Positions 16,646 to 25,647 are shown, numbered from the stretch's first letter. The stretch is 64,000 nt of DNA from Sphingomonas_I sp048595155 (GCF_048595155.1 NZ_JBMDXN010000047.1:1-64000); one strand, 5' to 3'. Notes: a model not told the origin generated them from the sequence alone. Numbers and translations are program-made.

Positions 16646-17505
16646 CTGGCCGGCGTATCGCGATGCGGGCGCAGGCTCGTCCCGGCGCGGCCGCCGCGCA
16701 GGGCGCTGATCCACGTCAGCGGGTTAAAATATTGGGTCGATCCATCATAGCTGAAGCTGATGAATTCGGCGCGGCCCCCCAGATTTTCCCACGGGATCGG
16801 GCCGCCCAGGCCTTCCTGCGACTGCGAGACGCGGCTGTCGGCGGATTCGTCGCGATTGTCGCCCATCACGAAGACCTGGCCGTCGGGTATGGTGATTTCG
16901 GGGAAATCGTCCGGCCCGCCCGGCATATAGCCCAGGTCGATCGTGTCGTAGCTGACGCCGTTGGGCAGCGTTTCGCGGAAGCGCGGCAGCGCGCAATAGC
17001 GTTTGCCGTCAGGCCCGGTCGTCTGGAACGGCGCCTCGGCCGGGCTGGAGCAGGGGACATTGTCGTCGATCGGGATCATGGCAGGCTTTTCCTGCACCCG
17101 CTTGATCGGGACGCCGTTCAGGATGATCACGCCTTCGCGGACGGCGATACGATCGCCGGGCAGCGCGACGACCCGCTTGATATAGTCCGAATTCGCTTCC
17201 GGCGGCTTCAGGATGACGACGTCGCCGCGCTCCGGCAGCCGCCCGAACAGGCGGCCGTGGATGAACGGCAGCAAATGCATCGGCGCCGGCGATACGTAAG
17301 ACCAGCCATAAGGATATTTGGTGACGACCAGCCGGTCCCCCTTGATGAGGGTCGGCATCATCGATTCGGACGGAATGTAGAAAGGCTTGGCGATGAAGCT
17401 CCACACCGCCAGCACGGCCAGGATGAGCCAGGCGAAGCTCTTGATTTCGGCCCACCAGTCCGTTGTGGGCTTCTCGGCCGCGCCCTTGGTAAGGGGAACG
17501 GTCAT
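16642..17505 (-). CDS. lepB: Signal peptidase I, first tandem copy
   Basis: 287 residues from the ATG at 17505; upstream TTG codons at 17520 and 17526 are possible starts, and GAGGAA lies six bases before the first of these. An anchor segment (FAWLILAVLAVWSFIA) precedes the Ser box PSESMMPTLIKGD, the Lys box YIKRVVALPGDRI and MGDNRDESADSR. All catalytic motifs are present. It lies between acpS and the second lepB in the pyrE-pdxJ-acpS operon. In many alphaproteobacteria one lepB at this place is followed by rnc and era; here a second lepB and an AI-2E family gene follow instead. Confidence 0.95.
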   Translation of the reverse strand: MTVPLTKGAAEKPTTDWWAEIKSFAWLILAVLAVWSFIAKPFYIPSESMMPTLIKGDRLVVTKYPYGWSYVSPAPMHLLPFIHGRLFGRLPERGDVVILKPPEANSDYIKRVVALPGDRIAVREGVIILNGVPIKRVQEKPAMIPIDDNVPCSSPAEAPFQTTGPDGKRYCALPRFRETLPNGVSYDTIDLGYMPGGPDDFPEITIPDGQVFVMGDNRDESADSRVSQSQEGLGGPIPWENLGGRAEFISFSYDGSTQYFNPLTWISALRGGRAGTSLRPHRDTPAR

Positions 17506-17535
17506 TTCCGGCTCGCTCAAACTCAATTCCTCGGC

Positions 17536-17937
17536 TCAGATCTTGCGCGCGTACAGAATAACGAAGGCTTGCGCCCATGGATGGTCATCCGTGAGCGTGA
17601 CATGAATGTCCACCGCGTGGCCCGCAGGCGTCATCGCGTCAAGCCTCGCCTTCGCTCCGCCTGACAAAGCCAGGGTCGGCGCGCCCGACGGCAGGTTGAC
17701 CACGCCGATATCCTTCATGAACACGCCCTGGTTGAAGCCGGTGCCGATCGCCTTGGAAAAGGCCTCCTTGGCGGCGAAGCGCTTGGCGTAGGTGCCGGCG
17801 CGGGTCATCGTCCGCCGCTCCGCCTTGGCGCGTTCGGCATCGGTGAAGACGCGATCGATGAAGCGTTCGCCAAAGCGATCGAGCGAGTTCTGGATCCGCT
17901 CGATATTGCACAGGTCGGATCCCAGCCCGATGATCAT
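17536..17937 (-). CDS. acpS: Holo-[acyl-carrier-protein] synthase
   Basis: 133 residues. It transfers 4'-phosphopantetheine from coenzyme A to apo-ACP. The family marks are MIIGLGSDLCNIERI with the magnesium-binding aspartate, and KRFAAKEAFSKAIGTG with the catalytic glutamate. Its ATG overlaps the pdxJ stop in ATGA, and the lepB start follows by about 30 bases. Confidence 0.97.
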   Translation of the reverse strand: MIIGLGSDLCNIERIQNSLDRFGERFIDRVFTDAERAKAERRTMTRAGTYAKRFAAKEAFSKAIGTGFNQGVFMKDIGVVNLPSGAPTLALSGGAKARLDAMTPAGHAVDIHVTLTDDHPWAQAFVILYARKI

Positions 17938-18662
17938 CGCGCCGCGTCCATCGCCGCGCGCATCCGCCGCACCGCCTCGTCCAGGCCGATGAAGATCGCC
18001 TCGCCGATCAGGAAATGGCCGATATTCAGCTCGGCGATTTGCGGGATCGCCGCGACCGGGGCGACATTGTCATAAGTGAGGCCATGGCCGGCATGCGGCT
18101 CGATACCGTTCTTGGCGGCAAGCGCGGCCATGTCGGCGATGCGCTTCAGCTCGTCCGCGCGGGCAGCACCCGTGCGGTGGGCGTAGCGGCCGGTGTGGAA
18201 TTCGACCACGGGTGCGCCGAGCGCGATGGCGGCTTCGACCTGCGCCGGTGTCGGCTCGATGAACAGGCTGACGCGGATGCCGGCTTCGCTGAGCGCGCGC
18301 ACCATCGGCGCAAGGGCCTCGCGGTGGCCGTCCGCATCCAGGCCGCCTTCGGTGGTGCGCTCCTGCCGCCGCTCCGGCACGATGCAGGCCGCGTGGGGGC
18401 GATGGCGCAACGCGATGGCGACCATTTCCTCGGTTGCCGCCATCTCGAGATTCAGGGGAAGCGCGATGCCGGCCATCAGGCGATCGATATCGCTATCGGT
18501 GATGTGGCGCCGATCCTCGCGCAGATGGGCGGTGATCCCGTCCGCACCCGCGCCTGCGGCAATCGCGGCCGCGCGCACGGGATCGGGATGTTCGCCGCCG
18601 CGGGCATTCCGCACGGTGGCGACGTGATCGATATTGACGCCCAGGCGCAGCCGGCTGCTCAT
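17934..18662 (-). CDS. pdxJ: Pyridoxine 5'-phosphate synthase
   Basis: 242 residues. It condenses 1-deoxyxylulose 5-phosphate with 3-amino-2-oxopropyl phosphate in vitamin B6 synthesis. The signatures are RLGVNIDHVATVRNARGG at the N terminus, ITAHLREDRRHI, LNLEMAATEEM, VEFHTGRYA and the closing ELNIGHFLIGEAIFIG phosphate site. The ATG at 18662 overlaps the pyrE stop by four bases, and the stop overlaps the acpS start. A longer frame upstream only reads through pyrE in another frame. Confidence 0.97.
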   Translation of the reverse strand: MSSRLRLGVNIDHVATVRNARGGEHPDPVRAAAIAAGAGADGITAHLREDRRHITDSDIDRLMAGIALPLNLEMAATEEMVAIALRHRPHAACIVPERRQERTTEGGLDADGHREALAPMVRALSEAGIRVSLFIEPTPAQVEAAIALGAPVVEFHTGRYAHRTGAARADELKRIADMAALAAKNGIEPHAGHGLTYDNVAPVAAIPQIAELNIGHFLIGEAIFIGLDEAVRRMRAAMDAAR

Positions 18663-19267
18663 GCTGCCGAAACTCCGGTCGCGTCGGGCTTGGCGCGGCT
18701 GCCGGGCTTGATCGCCGGGATCGCCGCCAGTTCCGGCGGCAGCGCGTCGGCCGCATAGGTCGGAACGTCCAAGCGGATCAGCGGAAAGAAGGGGACGCCA
18801 AGATCGGCGGTGCCGTTCGACCGATCCACCAGCGACGCCGCGGCGATGACCTCGCCGCCGGCCTGCTCCACCGCCTTGATCGCCTCGCGCGACGACAGGC
18901 CGGTGGTGACCACATCCTCCACCAGCAGGATCGTCTGCCCAGGGGTGAGCGCGAAGCCGCGGCGCAGCTCGAACGTGCCGGTCGGCCGCTCGACGAACAT
19001 CGCGTCCAGGCCGAGTGCGCGGCCCATTTCCTGCCCGACGATGACGCCGCCCATGGCCGGCGAGACCACCGCCTGGAGACGGTCGCGCAGCTCTTGCGGA
19101 ATCTTGGCGGCCAAAGCCTCGGCGAGTCGACCGGCGCGGGCAGGGTTCATCAGGACGCGCGCGCACTGTAGATAGCGTGGGCTGCGAAGCCCGGACGACA
19201 AGATGAAGTGCCCTTCCAGCAAAGCCTCCGCCGCGCGGAATTCCGCCAGCACCTCGTCCTCGGTCAT
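18659..19267 (-). CDS. pyrE: Orotate phosphoribosyltransferase
   Basis: 202 residues. It makes orotidine 5'-phosphate from orotate and PRPP in pyrimidine synthesis. The PRPP-binding motif is ILLVEDVVTTGLS; the substrate segment around SSGLRSPRYLQCARVL and the MGGVIVGQEM loop are also present. The start MTEDEV at 19267 has GAGGAG eight bases upstream. It heads a six-gene minus-strand operon and lies divergent from the cytochrome oxidase locus. Confidence 0.96.
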   Translation of the reverse strand: MTEDEVLAEFRAAEALLEGHFILSSGLRSPRYLQCARVLMNPARAGRLAEALAAKIPQELRDRLQAVVSPAMGGVIVGQEMGRALGLDAMFVERPTGTFELRRGFALTPGQTILLVEDVVTTGLSSREAIKAVEQAGGEVIAAASLVDRSNGTADLGVPFFPLIRLDVPTYAADALPPELAAIPAIKPGSRAKPDATGVSAA

Positions 19268-19440
19268 AGCTGTGGCTCCTCGCACGCATTTACGCTTTTA
19301 CTGGCGATAGACGGCGCATAGCTTGGCTTCAACAGCTTGCATTTCGGCGGAAACCGGTGTTGAGACGGCCTCCAAGCGCGCCCGCGGCCCGGCTTCAGGC
19401 GATGCTATTACCCAAAGTCTCCAGCTGGGGAACGAGCCGA

Positions 19441-20529
19441 GTGTTGAAGACGATCCGGGGCAGCGTCCTCGCAATGTTTCTGGGGCTGGCTGTATTTGGC
19501 GCGGCAACCGCGCCGGCTCAGGCGCCGGCCACTCAGACGGTGACTCCGAATCCCGGGCCTGCCGTGCAAAGCGCGCCGGCGCCTGCGGTGGCGGCCAAGC
19601 CGGCGGATATCGTCCACCTCACGCCCGTCCAGGGCGTCGGCATGCCGACGGATCGGATCGGCCTGCAGCCGCAGGTGACCCCGATCGGGCACGAGGCGGT
19701 TCGCTTCCACGATTATATCCTGGTGCCGATGATGGTCCTCATCTCGGTGCTGGTGCTGCTGCTGCTGATCTGGGTGATCATCCGCTACAATGCGCGCAGC
19801 AACCCCGTGCCGTCGCGCACGCACCACAATACGTTCATCGAGATCGTGTGGACGCTGCTGCCGGTGCTGATCCTGGTCGGCATTGCGGTACCGTCGATCA
19901 AGTTGCTGGCGCACCAATATTCGCCGCCGAAGGCCGACCTGACCGTGAAGGCGATCGGCAATCAATGGTATTGGACTTACCAATATCCCGACAATGGCGA
20001 CTTCGAGATCGTCTCCAACATGCTGAAGGAGAAGAACGAAGTCACCGGCAAGGAAAAGCCGCGTACCGATGCGGACGGGCCCCGCCTGCTCGCGGTCGAC
20101 GAGCGCATGGTCGTTCCCGCCGGCGCGGTGGTGAAGGTGATCACGACGTCCAACGACGTCATCCACAGCTGGGCGCTGCCCGCCGCCTGGGTGAAGATGG
20201 ACGCGGTGCCCGGCCGGCTGAACGAGACCTGGTTCAAGATCGACAAGCCCGGCGTCTATTTCGGCCAATGTTCGGAATTGTGCGGTGCACGCCACGCTTT
20301 CATGCCGATCGCGGTCGAGGTGGTTCCACCGGCGCAATTCGCGCAGTGGGTCGCCTTCAAGGGCGGCACGATGCCGGGCCCCAAGGGCGCGGCCAATCCG
20401 GACGCGACCGCGACGTCGCCGGCGACCGCCGCGCAGCCGGCCAGCGGACCGGTGCCGACCGACGCCGTCGTTCCGGGAACCACCGCCAAGCCGCCGACCA
20501 GTTCCCAAGCTGCCACCGGGCAGAATTGA
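19441..20529 (+). CDS. ctaC: Cytochrome c oxidase subunit II
   Basis: About 362 residues from the GTG at 19441, which gives a standard signal peptide (LKTIRGSVLAMFLGLAVFG); ATGs at 19402 and 19357 are alternatives. Two transmembrane helices (YILVPMMVLISVLVLLLLIW, TFIEIVWTLLPVLILVGIAV) precede the cupredoxin domain with the CuA site CSELCGARHAFM and the IGNQWYWTYQYP aromatic stretch. It receives electrons from cytochrome c. The C terminus has a Pro/Ala/Thr-rich tail of about 45 residues. The next gene, ctaD, starts ten bases after the stop. Confidence 0.96.
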   Translation: MLKTIRGSVLAMFLGLAVFGAATAPAQAPATQTVTPNPGPAVQSAPAPAVAAKPADIVHLTPVQGVGMPTDRIGLQPQVTPIGHEAVRFHDYILVPMMVLISVLVLLLLIWVIIRYNARSNPVPSRTHHNTFIEIVWTLLPVLILVGIAVPSIKLLAHQYSPPKADLTVKAIGNQWYWTYQYPDNGDFEIVSNMLKEKNEVTGKEKPRTDADGPRLLAVDERMVVPAGAVVKVITTSNDVIHSWALPAAWVKMDAVPGRLNETWFKIDKPGVYFGQCSELCGARHAFMPIAVEVVPPAQFAQWVAFKGGTMPGPKGAANPDATATSPATAAQPASGPVPTDAVVPGTTAKPPTSSQAATGQN

Positions 20530-20539
20530 GGCTAAGTAG

Positions 20540-22216
20540 ATGACCGATATCGCCGCCCGTCCGAGCCATTTCCAAGCCGATGACGCGCATGATCACCATC
20601 ATGACGCCGATCACAAGCCGGCCTTCTTCGCGCGTTGGTTCATGTCGACCAACCACAAGGATATCGGAACCCTTTACCTGATCTTCGCGATCATCGCCGG
20701 CATTATCGGCGGCGGTATTTCAGGCCTGATGCGGGCCGAGCTGGCGCATCCGGGCATCCAGTATCTGGGTATCTGGTATGAGATGCTGCACGGCCCCGGC
20801 ACGGCTGATCAGGCGCATCATCTGTGGAACGTGCTCGTCACCGCGCACGGCCTTATCATGGTGTTCTTCATGGTCATGCCGGCCATGATCGGCGGTTTCG
20901 GCAACTGGTTCGTCCCGATCATGATCGGCGCGCCGGACATGGCCTTCCCGCGCATGAACAATATCTCGTTCTGGCTGCTGGTGCCGGCTTTCCTGCTGCT
21001 GCTGGGATCAACCTTCTTCTCGGGCGGTACCGGTCCTGGTGCGGGTACGGGCTGGACGGTCTATGCGCCGCTGTCGACCAGCGGCTCGCCTGGACCTGCG
21101 GTCGACATGGCGATCCTGTCGCTCCACCTGGCTGGCGCCTCGTCCATTCTGGGCGCGATCAACTTCATCACCACCATCCTGAACATGCGCGCGCCGGGCA
21201 TGACCCTGCACAAGATGCCGCTGTTCGCCTGGTCGGTACTGGTCACCGCGTTCCTGCTGCTGCTCTCGCTGCCGGTTCTCGCCGCCGCGATCACGATGCT
21301 GCTGACCGATCGTAACTTCGGCACGACCTTCTACGATGCGTCGGGCGGCGGCGATCCGATCCTGTACCAGCACCTGTTCTGGTTCTTCGGTCATCCCGAA
21401 GTGTACATCATGATCCTGCCGGGCTTCGGCATGATCAGCCACATCATCGCAACCTTCAGCCGCAAGCCGATCTTCGGCTATCTCGGCATGGCTTATGCGA
21501 TGGTCGCGATCGGCGTGGTCGGCTTCATCGTGTGGGCGCACCACATGTTCACGACCGGCCTGTCGGTCGACACGAAGATGTATTTCACCGCCGCGACGAT
21601 GGTGATCGCGGTGCCGACCGGCATCAAGATCTTTTCGTGGATCGCGACGATGTGGGAAGGCTCGCTCTCCTTCAAGACGCCGATGCTGTGGGCGCTGGGC
21701 TTCATCTTCATGTTCACCGTGGGTGGCGTGACCGGCGTGCTGCTCGCCAATGGCGGCATCGATAATTATTTCCAGGACACCTATTACGTGGTGGCCCATT
21801 TCCACTACGTGCTGTCGCTGGGCGCCGTGTTCAGCCTGTTCGCCGGCTTCTATTACTGGTTCCCGAAAATGTCGGGCCGCATGTATAACGAACTGCTCGG
21901 CAAGCTGCACTTCTGGGTGTTCTTCGTCGGCGTGAACGTCCTGTTCTTCCCGATGCACTTCCTGGGCATGGAAGGCATGCCGCGCCGCTATCCCGATTAT
22001 CCCGATGCCTATGGCTATTGGAATTCGATCGCGACGCACGGCTATGAGATCATGGCTGCCGGCATGGCGATCTTCTTCGTGAACGTGATCTACTCGCTGT
22101 TCGCCGGGCCGAAGGCCGGGGACAATCCCTGGGGCGAAGGCGCGACGACGCTGGAATGGACTCTGTCCAGCCCGCCGCCCTATCACCAGTTCGAGCAGCT
22201 TCCCCGCATCGACTAA
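20540..22216 (+). CDS. ctaD: Cytochrome c oxidase subunit I (aa3 type)
   Basis: 558 residues. Catalytic heme-copper subunit of the proton-pumping terminal oxidase, with twelve membrane segments. Key stretches are the heme a ligand region around TAHGLIMVFFMVMPA, the CuB region FWFFGHPEVYIMILP, AHHMFTTG, and the heme ligand pair in VVAHFHYVLSLG. Length and motifs fit a type A oxidase. GAGG lies shortly before the ATG. A rho-independent terminator follows. Confidence 0.98.
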   Translation: MTDIAARPSHFQADDAHDHHHDADHKPAFFARWFMSTNHKDIGTLYLIFAIIAGIIGGGISGLMRAELAHPGIQYLGIWYEMLHGPGTADQAHHLWNVLVTAHGLIMVFFMVMPAMIGGFGNWFVPIMIGAPDMAFPRMNNISFWLLVPAFLLLLGSTFFSGGTGPGAGTGWTVYAPLSTSGSPGPAVDMAILSLHLAGASSILGAINFITTILNMRAPGMTLHKMPLFAWSVLVTAFLLLLSLPVLAAAITMLLTDRNFGTTFYDASGGGDPILYQHLFWFFGHPEVYIMILPGFGMISHIIATFSRKPIFGYLGMAYAMVAIGVVGFIVWAHHMFTTGLSVDTKMYFTAATMVIAVPTGIKIFSWIATMWEGSLSFKTPMLWALGFIFMFTVGGVTGVLLANGGIDNYFQDTYYVVAHFHYVLSLGAVFSLFAGFYYWFPKMSGRMYNELLGKLHFWVFFVGVNVLFFPMHFLGMEGMPRRYPDYPDAYGYWNSIATHGYEIMAAGMAIFFVNVIYSLFAGPKAGDNPWGEGATTLEWTLSSPPPYHQFEQLPRID

Positions 22217-22243
22217 GCGTTGGGATCCAGATCGGAACAGAGG

Positions 22244-22271
22244 AAGGCCCCGGAGCGATCCGAGGCCTTTC
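22244..22271 (+). terminator. Rho-independent terminator after ctaD
   Basis: AAGGCCCCGGA-GCGA-TCCGAGGCCTT with one internal mismatch, followed by T residues. It ends the ctaCD transcript and, on the other strand, could end the methyltransferase transcript, whose stop is at 22305. Confidence 0.85.
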
Positions 22272-22304
22272 TCATGTTGCCAGGACGGCGTCCGCGGGTC
22301 GGCC

Positions 22305-23141
22305 TCAGATATTGTGGGGGAAGGCCAGCGTGCAACTGATCCCCGACAGGCACAGGTCCATCGGCTTGAGGCCGGGTGGGAACGCCTTGCGGTTGGCGAC
22401 GAAGCGTTCGATGTTCGGATCGGGCCGAATGCCCAGATCCAGCAGGATCAGCCCTGCCTCCCGCACCGCCTCCAGAAAGACCGTGATGGTCATCCCGTTG
22501 AGTCCGTTGCGATATTCCCGCCATTGGCGGGAGGATACGCGATCCCGGACTGCCTCCTGACTCGTCGTCAGATGCTCCCACGGGCCGATCGGCAAATGGT
22601 GTCCGGCCGACGCATAGAAGAGCGGATCGGTGAAGATGAAGATGCGGCCGCCGCGATCGGGCAGGAAGCGTTCGAGGGCCACGAGGTTGGCGGACAGGCC
22701 ATCAATATGTTCGAACACATTGTTGGACAGGATCAGATCGAATGTGCCGAGATCGTCCACGGTCGGTGCCGTGCCCTGATGGAGCGTGAAGCGCTCGGCG
22801 AGGTGCGCCAGCCCTTCTTCGGCCAGCGCTTGTTCCACAAACGCGCGCTCGTCATCGCGCGGGTCGATGCCGGTCACATGGGCTGCGCCCTTGCGGAGTG
22901 CCCACAGCACTTCGGTGCCCCAGCCCGATCCAACAACCAGCAGGCGCTTGCCCCCGAGATCGAACTTGCCCCCGAAGTAAAGATCGAGGTGGTCGTCCCA
23001 ACGGCGAATATAGGCGGTGATCTCGCCCAGCATCTTTGCGTCGACTGGCACCGGCCTCTCCTCGATCAGGCGGTGGAGCGTAAGCGCCCTCGCGCGGCGG
23101 GGAAAGCCACGGATGGAGGGGGCGTGGCCAGCGGCCAGCAT
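22305..23141 (-). CDS. Class I SAM-dependent methyltransferase
   Basis: About 278 residues from the ATG at 23141; a TTG at 23159 is in frame. The Rossmann methyltransferase signature is LLVVGSGWGTEVLWAL, with an acidic residue in VTGIDPRDDE binding the ribose of S-adenosylmethionine, and motif IV-like DLILSNNVFEHIDG. The substrate is unknown. It lies on the opposite strand between ctaD and ctaB, splitting the oxidase locus; its start is within 60 bases of the divergent ctaB start. Confidence 0.85.
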   Translation of the reverse strand: MLAAGHAPSIRGFPRRARALTLHRLIEERPVPVDAKMLGEITAYIRRWDDHLDLYFGGKFDLGGKRLLVVGSGWGTEVLWALRKGAAHVTGIDPRDDERAFVEQALAEEGLAHLAERFTLHQGTAPTVDDLGTFDLILSNNVFEHIDGLSANLVALERFLPDRGGRIFIFTDPLFYASAGHHLPIGPWEHLTTSQEAVRDRVSSRQWREYRNGLNGMTITVFLEAVREAGLILLDLGIRPDPNIERFVANRKAFPPGLKPMDLCLSGISCTLAFPHNI

Positions 23142-23199
23142 TTTTGCGATCCGGCGCAATGGCTTTCACGAATCCCATCGGACGCCTATAGCGCATCCC

Positions 23200-24111
23200 A
23201 TGTCGTCTCCTGCCGTCCCGATGACGCCGGTGCTTCCGGCCGAGTGGCGCGATTTCCTCGCGCTCACCAAGCCGCGCGTGATGGTGCTGGTGGTCTATAC
23301 CGCGCTGTGCGGCTTGCTGGCGGCACCGGGCCATCTGCACCCGGTAATCGGCTTTACCGCTATCCTGTGCACGGCCATCGGCGCGGGCGCGTCGGGCGCG
23401 CTCAACATGTGGTATGAGTCGGATCTCGACGCCCAGATGAAGCGCACGCAGAAGCGGCCGCTGCCGGCCGGCCGGATGGAGCGGCAATCGGCCCTGCATT
23501 TCGGTGTCGCGCTGGGCGTGGGATCGGTGCTGGTGATGGGGCTGGCGGTCAATCTGCTGGCGGCCGCGATCCTGGCCGCATCGATCCTGTTCTATGTGCT
23601 CGTCTACACCGTCTGGCTGAAGCGGCGGACGCCGCAGAACATCGTCATCGGCGGTGCGGCGGGCGCCTTTCCGCCGCTGATTGGCTGGGCGGCGGCGACC
23701 AATCAGATCGGCGTGTTGCCGGTGCTGATGTTCCTGCTCGTCTTCCTGTGGACGCCCCCGCATTTTTGGGCGTTGTCGCTGTTCGTGCGGACGGATTACG
23801 CCGCCGCCGGCGTGCCGATGTTGCCGGTCGTGGCAGGATTGCCGGCGACGCGCCGCCAGGTCCTGATCTATACAATCCCGATGGCGATCGCCGCCGTCGC
23901 GCCCTGGCCGCTTGGCGAGACCGGCATGATCTACGGCATCGCCGCCAGCCTGCTGACCGCGTGGTTCGTGGTACTGGCGCTGCGCGTCGCGTTCAATCGC
24001 GAGACCGATCAGGCCTTGATGAAGCCCGAGCGCGCACTGTTTCGGTTTTCCATTCTCTATCTGTTCGCTCTGTTCGGAGCGCTCGTCGTCGATAAACTGG
24101 TGCTGGCATGA
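23200..24111 (+). CDS. ctaB: Protoheme IX farnesyltransferase (heme O synthase)
   Basis: 303 residues. It attaches a farnesyl chain to heme b, giving heme o on the way to heme a for the oxidase. The UbiA-type prenyltransferase motif NMWYESDLDAQMKRTQKRP with aspartates for magnesium, the start FLALTKPRVMVLVVYTALCG and about nine membrane helices are all seen. The start at 23200 matches the family N terminus; the frame upstream is antisense to the methyltransferase. Its stop overlaps the next small gene in ATGA. Confidence 0.97.
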   Translation: MSSPAVPMTPVLPAEWRDFLALTKPRVMVLVVYTALCGLLAAPGHLHPVIGFTAILCTAIGAGASGALNMWYESDLDAQMKRTQKRPLPAGRMERQSALHFGVALGVGSVLVMGLAVNLLAAAILAASILFYVLVYTVWLKRRTPQNIVIGGAAGAFPPLIGWAAATNQIGVLPVLMFLLVFLWTPPHFWALSLFVRTDYAAAGVPMLPVVAGLPATRRQVLIYTIPMAIAAVAPWPLGETGMIYGIAASLLTAWFVVLALRVAFNRETDQALMKPERALFRFSILYLFALFGALVVDKLVLA

Positions 24112-24230
24112 CCCCCGAATTCGAACAGGAATATCGCCGGCGCCAGCAGTCCCGCGCCAAGGCGACCGCGCTGATCCTGGGAGCGCTGGTCATCCTGTTC
24201 TTCGCCATCGCGATCGTGCGGATCGGCTGA
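24108..24230 (+). CDS. Small CoxF-like membrane protein of the oxidase operon
   Basis: 40 residues: a charged N terminus (MTPEFEQEYRRRQQSRAKA) and one membrane helix (ALILGALVILFFAIAIV). It is coupled at both ends: its ATG overlaps the ctaB stop, and its TGA shares a base with the ctaG start. Small proteins of this shape between ctaB and ctaG are known in alphaproteobacteria as CoxF-like and are presumed to help oxidase assembly. The size and double overlap make it a real gene despite its length. Confidence 0.85.
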   Translation: MTPEFEQEYRRRQQSRAKATALILGALVILFFAIAIVRIG

Positions 24231-24793
24231 TGGCGGCGACCCTGCCTCTGCATCGGGCCAAGCGGCGCACGGGCCTGATCATGGTGCTGGTCGCCGCCTG
24301 CATGACGGCATTGGGCTTCGCCAGCGTGCCGCTCTACCGCATGTTCTGCCAGGCGACGGGTTGGAACGGCACCGTGCAGGAACGGCTCAACGCGGTGGCG
24401 CCGGGGGCCGTGGTGGGCCGGTTCGTCAATGTCCGCTTCGACGCCAATACGTCGCCCAGCCTGCCCTGGAGCTTCGAACCCGATGATCGCATGACGCGGG
24501 TTGCGGTCGGCGCGCGGCAGATGGCGTTCTTCACCGCGATCAATAATAGCGATCATCCGATCACCGGCAGCGCGGCGTTCAACGTGACCCCGCCGCAGGC
24601 CGGCCAATATTTCGTGAAGATCCAATGCTTCTGTTTCACCGAACAGACGTTGTTGCCGCACGAACGGGTGCGGATGCCGGTCATCTTCTATGTCGATCCC
24701 GGCTTTGCCAAGGATCCGGATGCGAACGACATCAGCGAGATAACCCTGTCCTACACTTTTTACCCGGTAGCGAAGCCGAAATCGGCAAGCTAA
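24230..24793 (+). CDS. ctaG: Cytochrome c oxidase assembly protein CtaG (Cox11 family)
   Basis: 187 residues. Membrane-anchored copper chaperone that delivers CuB to subunit I. It has an N-terminal membrane helix (GLIMVLVAACMTALGFASV), the following LYRMFCQATGWNGT with the first conserved cysteine, and the copper-binding pair IQCFCFTEQTL in a periplasmic beta domain. It starts within the stop of the 40-residue gene (TGATG) and precedes ctaE by 35 bases. Confidence 0.97.
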   Translation: MAATLPLHRAKRRTGLIMVLVAACMTALGFASVPLYRMFCQATGWNGTVQERLNAVAPGAVVGRFVNVRFDANTSPSLPWSFEPDDRMTRVAVGARQMAFFTAINNSDHPITGSAAFNVTPPQAGQYFVKIQCFCFTEQTLLPHERVRMPVIFYVDPGFAKDPDANDISEITLSYTFYPVAKPKSAS

Positions 24794-24828
24794 GGGACGG
24801 TCGACAGAGCTAAAGGGAACGGACGAGC

Positions 24829-25647
24829 ATGGCCGGAGCAAAGAGCCACGATTATCACATCCTGCCGCCGGATCCGTTTCCGATCCTGGGCGCCTTTTCC
24901 GCTTTGCTGATGGCCGCCGGCGCCATCATGTGGATGCACAGCGCGCATTATGGTGGCTTTGTGTTCGTGGCGGGCACGCTGTGCGTGCTCGGCGTGATGG
25001 CCGGCTGGTGGGGCCGCGTGATCCGCGAAGCCAATGCCGGCGATCATACGCCCGTCGTGGGGCTTCACCTGCGCTACGGGATGATCCTGTTCATCGCTTC
25101 CGAAGTGATGTTCTTCGTCGGTTGGTTCTGGGCCTGGTTCGATTTCTCGCTCTTTCCCTCGACCGTCGATGCGGTCGGCGGCGTTTGGCCGCCGAAGGGC
25201 CTGACCGTAATCAATCCCTTCGCCTTCCCGCTGCTCAACACGCTGATCCTGCTTTGCTCGGGCACGACGATCACGTGGGCGCATCATGCGCTGCTGCATG
25301 GCGATCGCAAGGGCATGATCCAGGGTCTGTGGTGCACGATCCTGCTCGGCCTGATCTTCTCCTGCATCCAGGCTTATGAATACATGCACGCGCCGTTCGC
25401 CTTCAAAGGCCTGAACTATGGTGCGGCTTTCTTCATGGCGACGGGCTTCCACGGCTTCCACGTGCTGGTCGGCACGATCTTCCTGATCGTCAATCTGGTG
25501 CGGGCCTATAAGGGCGCCTTCACGCCCAAGCAGCATTTCGGCTTCGAAGCCGCCGCCTGGTACTGGCACTTCGTTGACGTGGTGTGGCTGTTCCTGTTCG
25601 TCTCCATCTACGTCTGGGGCGGCTGGGGCGCGCAAGTCGCGGGGTAA
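24829..25647 (+). CDS. ctaE: Cytochrome c oxidase subunit III
   Basis: 272 residues with seven membrane helices, starting MAGAKSHDYHILPPDPFP. Family marks are LRYGMILFIASEVMFFVGWFWAW, in which the glutamate is conserved, the TTITWAHHALLHGD segment and the final WHFVDVVWLFLFVSIYVWG. It stabilises the oxidase and shapes proton uptake. AAAGGGA lies about 12 bases upstream of the ATG. Confidence 0.97.
   Translation: MAGAKSHDYHILPPDPFPILGAFSALLMAAGAIMWMHSAHYGGFVFVAGTLCVLGVMAGWWGRVIREANAGDHTPVVGLHLRYGMILFIASEVMFFVGWFWAWFDFSLFPSTVDAVGGVWPPKGLTVINPFAFPLLNTLILLCSGTTITWAHHALLHGDRKGMIQGLWCTILLGLIFSCIQAYEYMHAPFAFKGLNYGAAFFMATGFHGFHVLVGTIFLIVNLVRAYKGAFTPKQHFGFEAAAWYWHFVDVVWLFLFVSIYVWGGWGAQVAG

Noticed and set aside
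21008..22186. Open frame of 392 codons on the minus strand
   Set aside because: Antisense to ctaD; composition is dominated by H, R, E and Q, an artefact of reversed membrane-protein codons.
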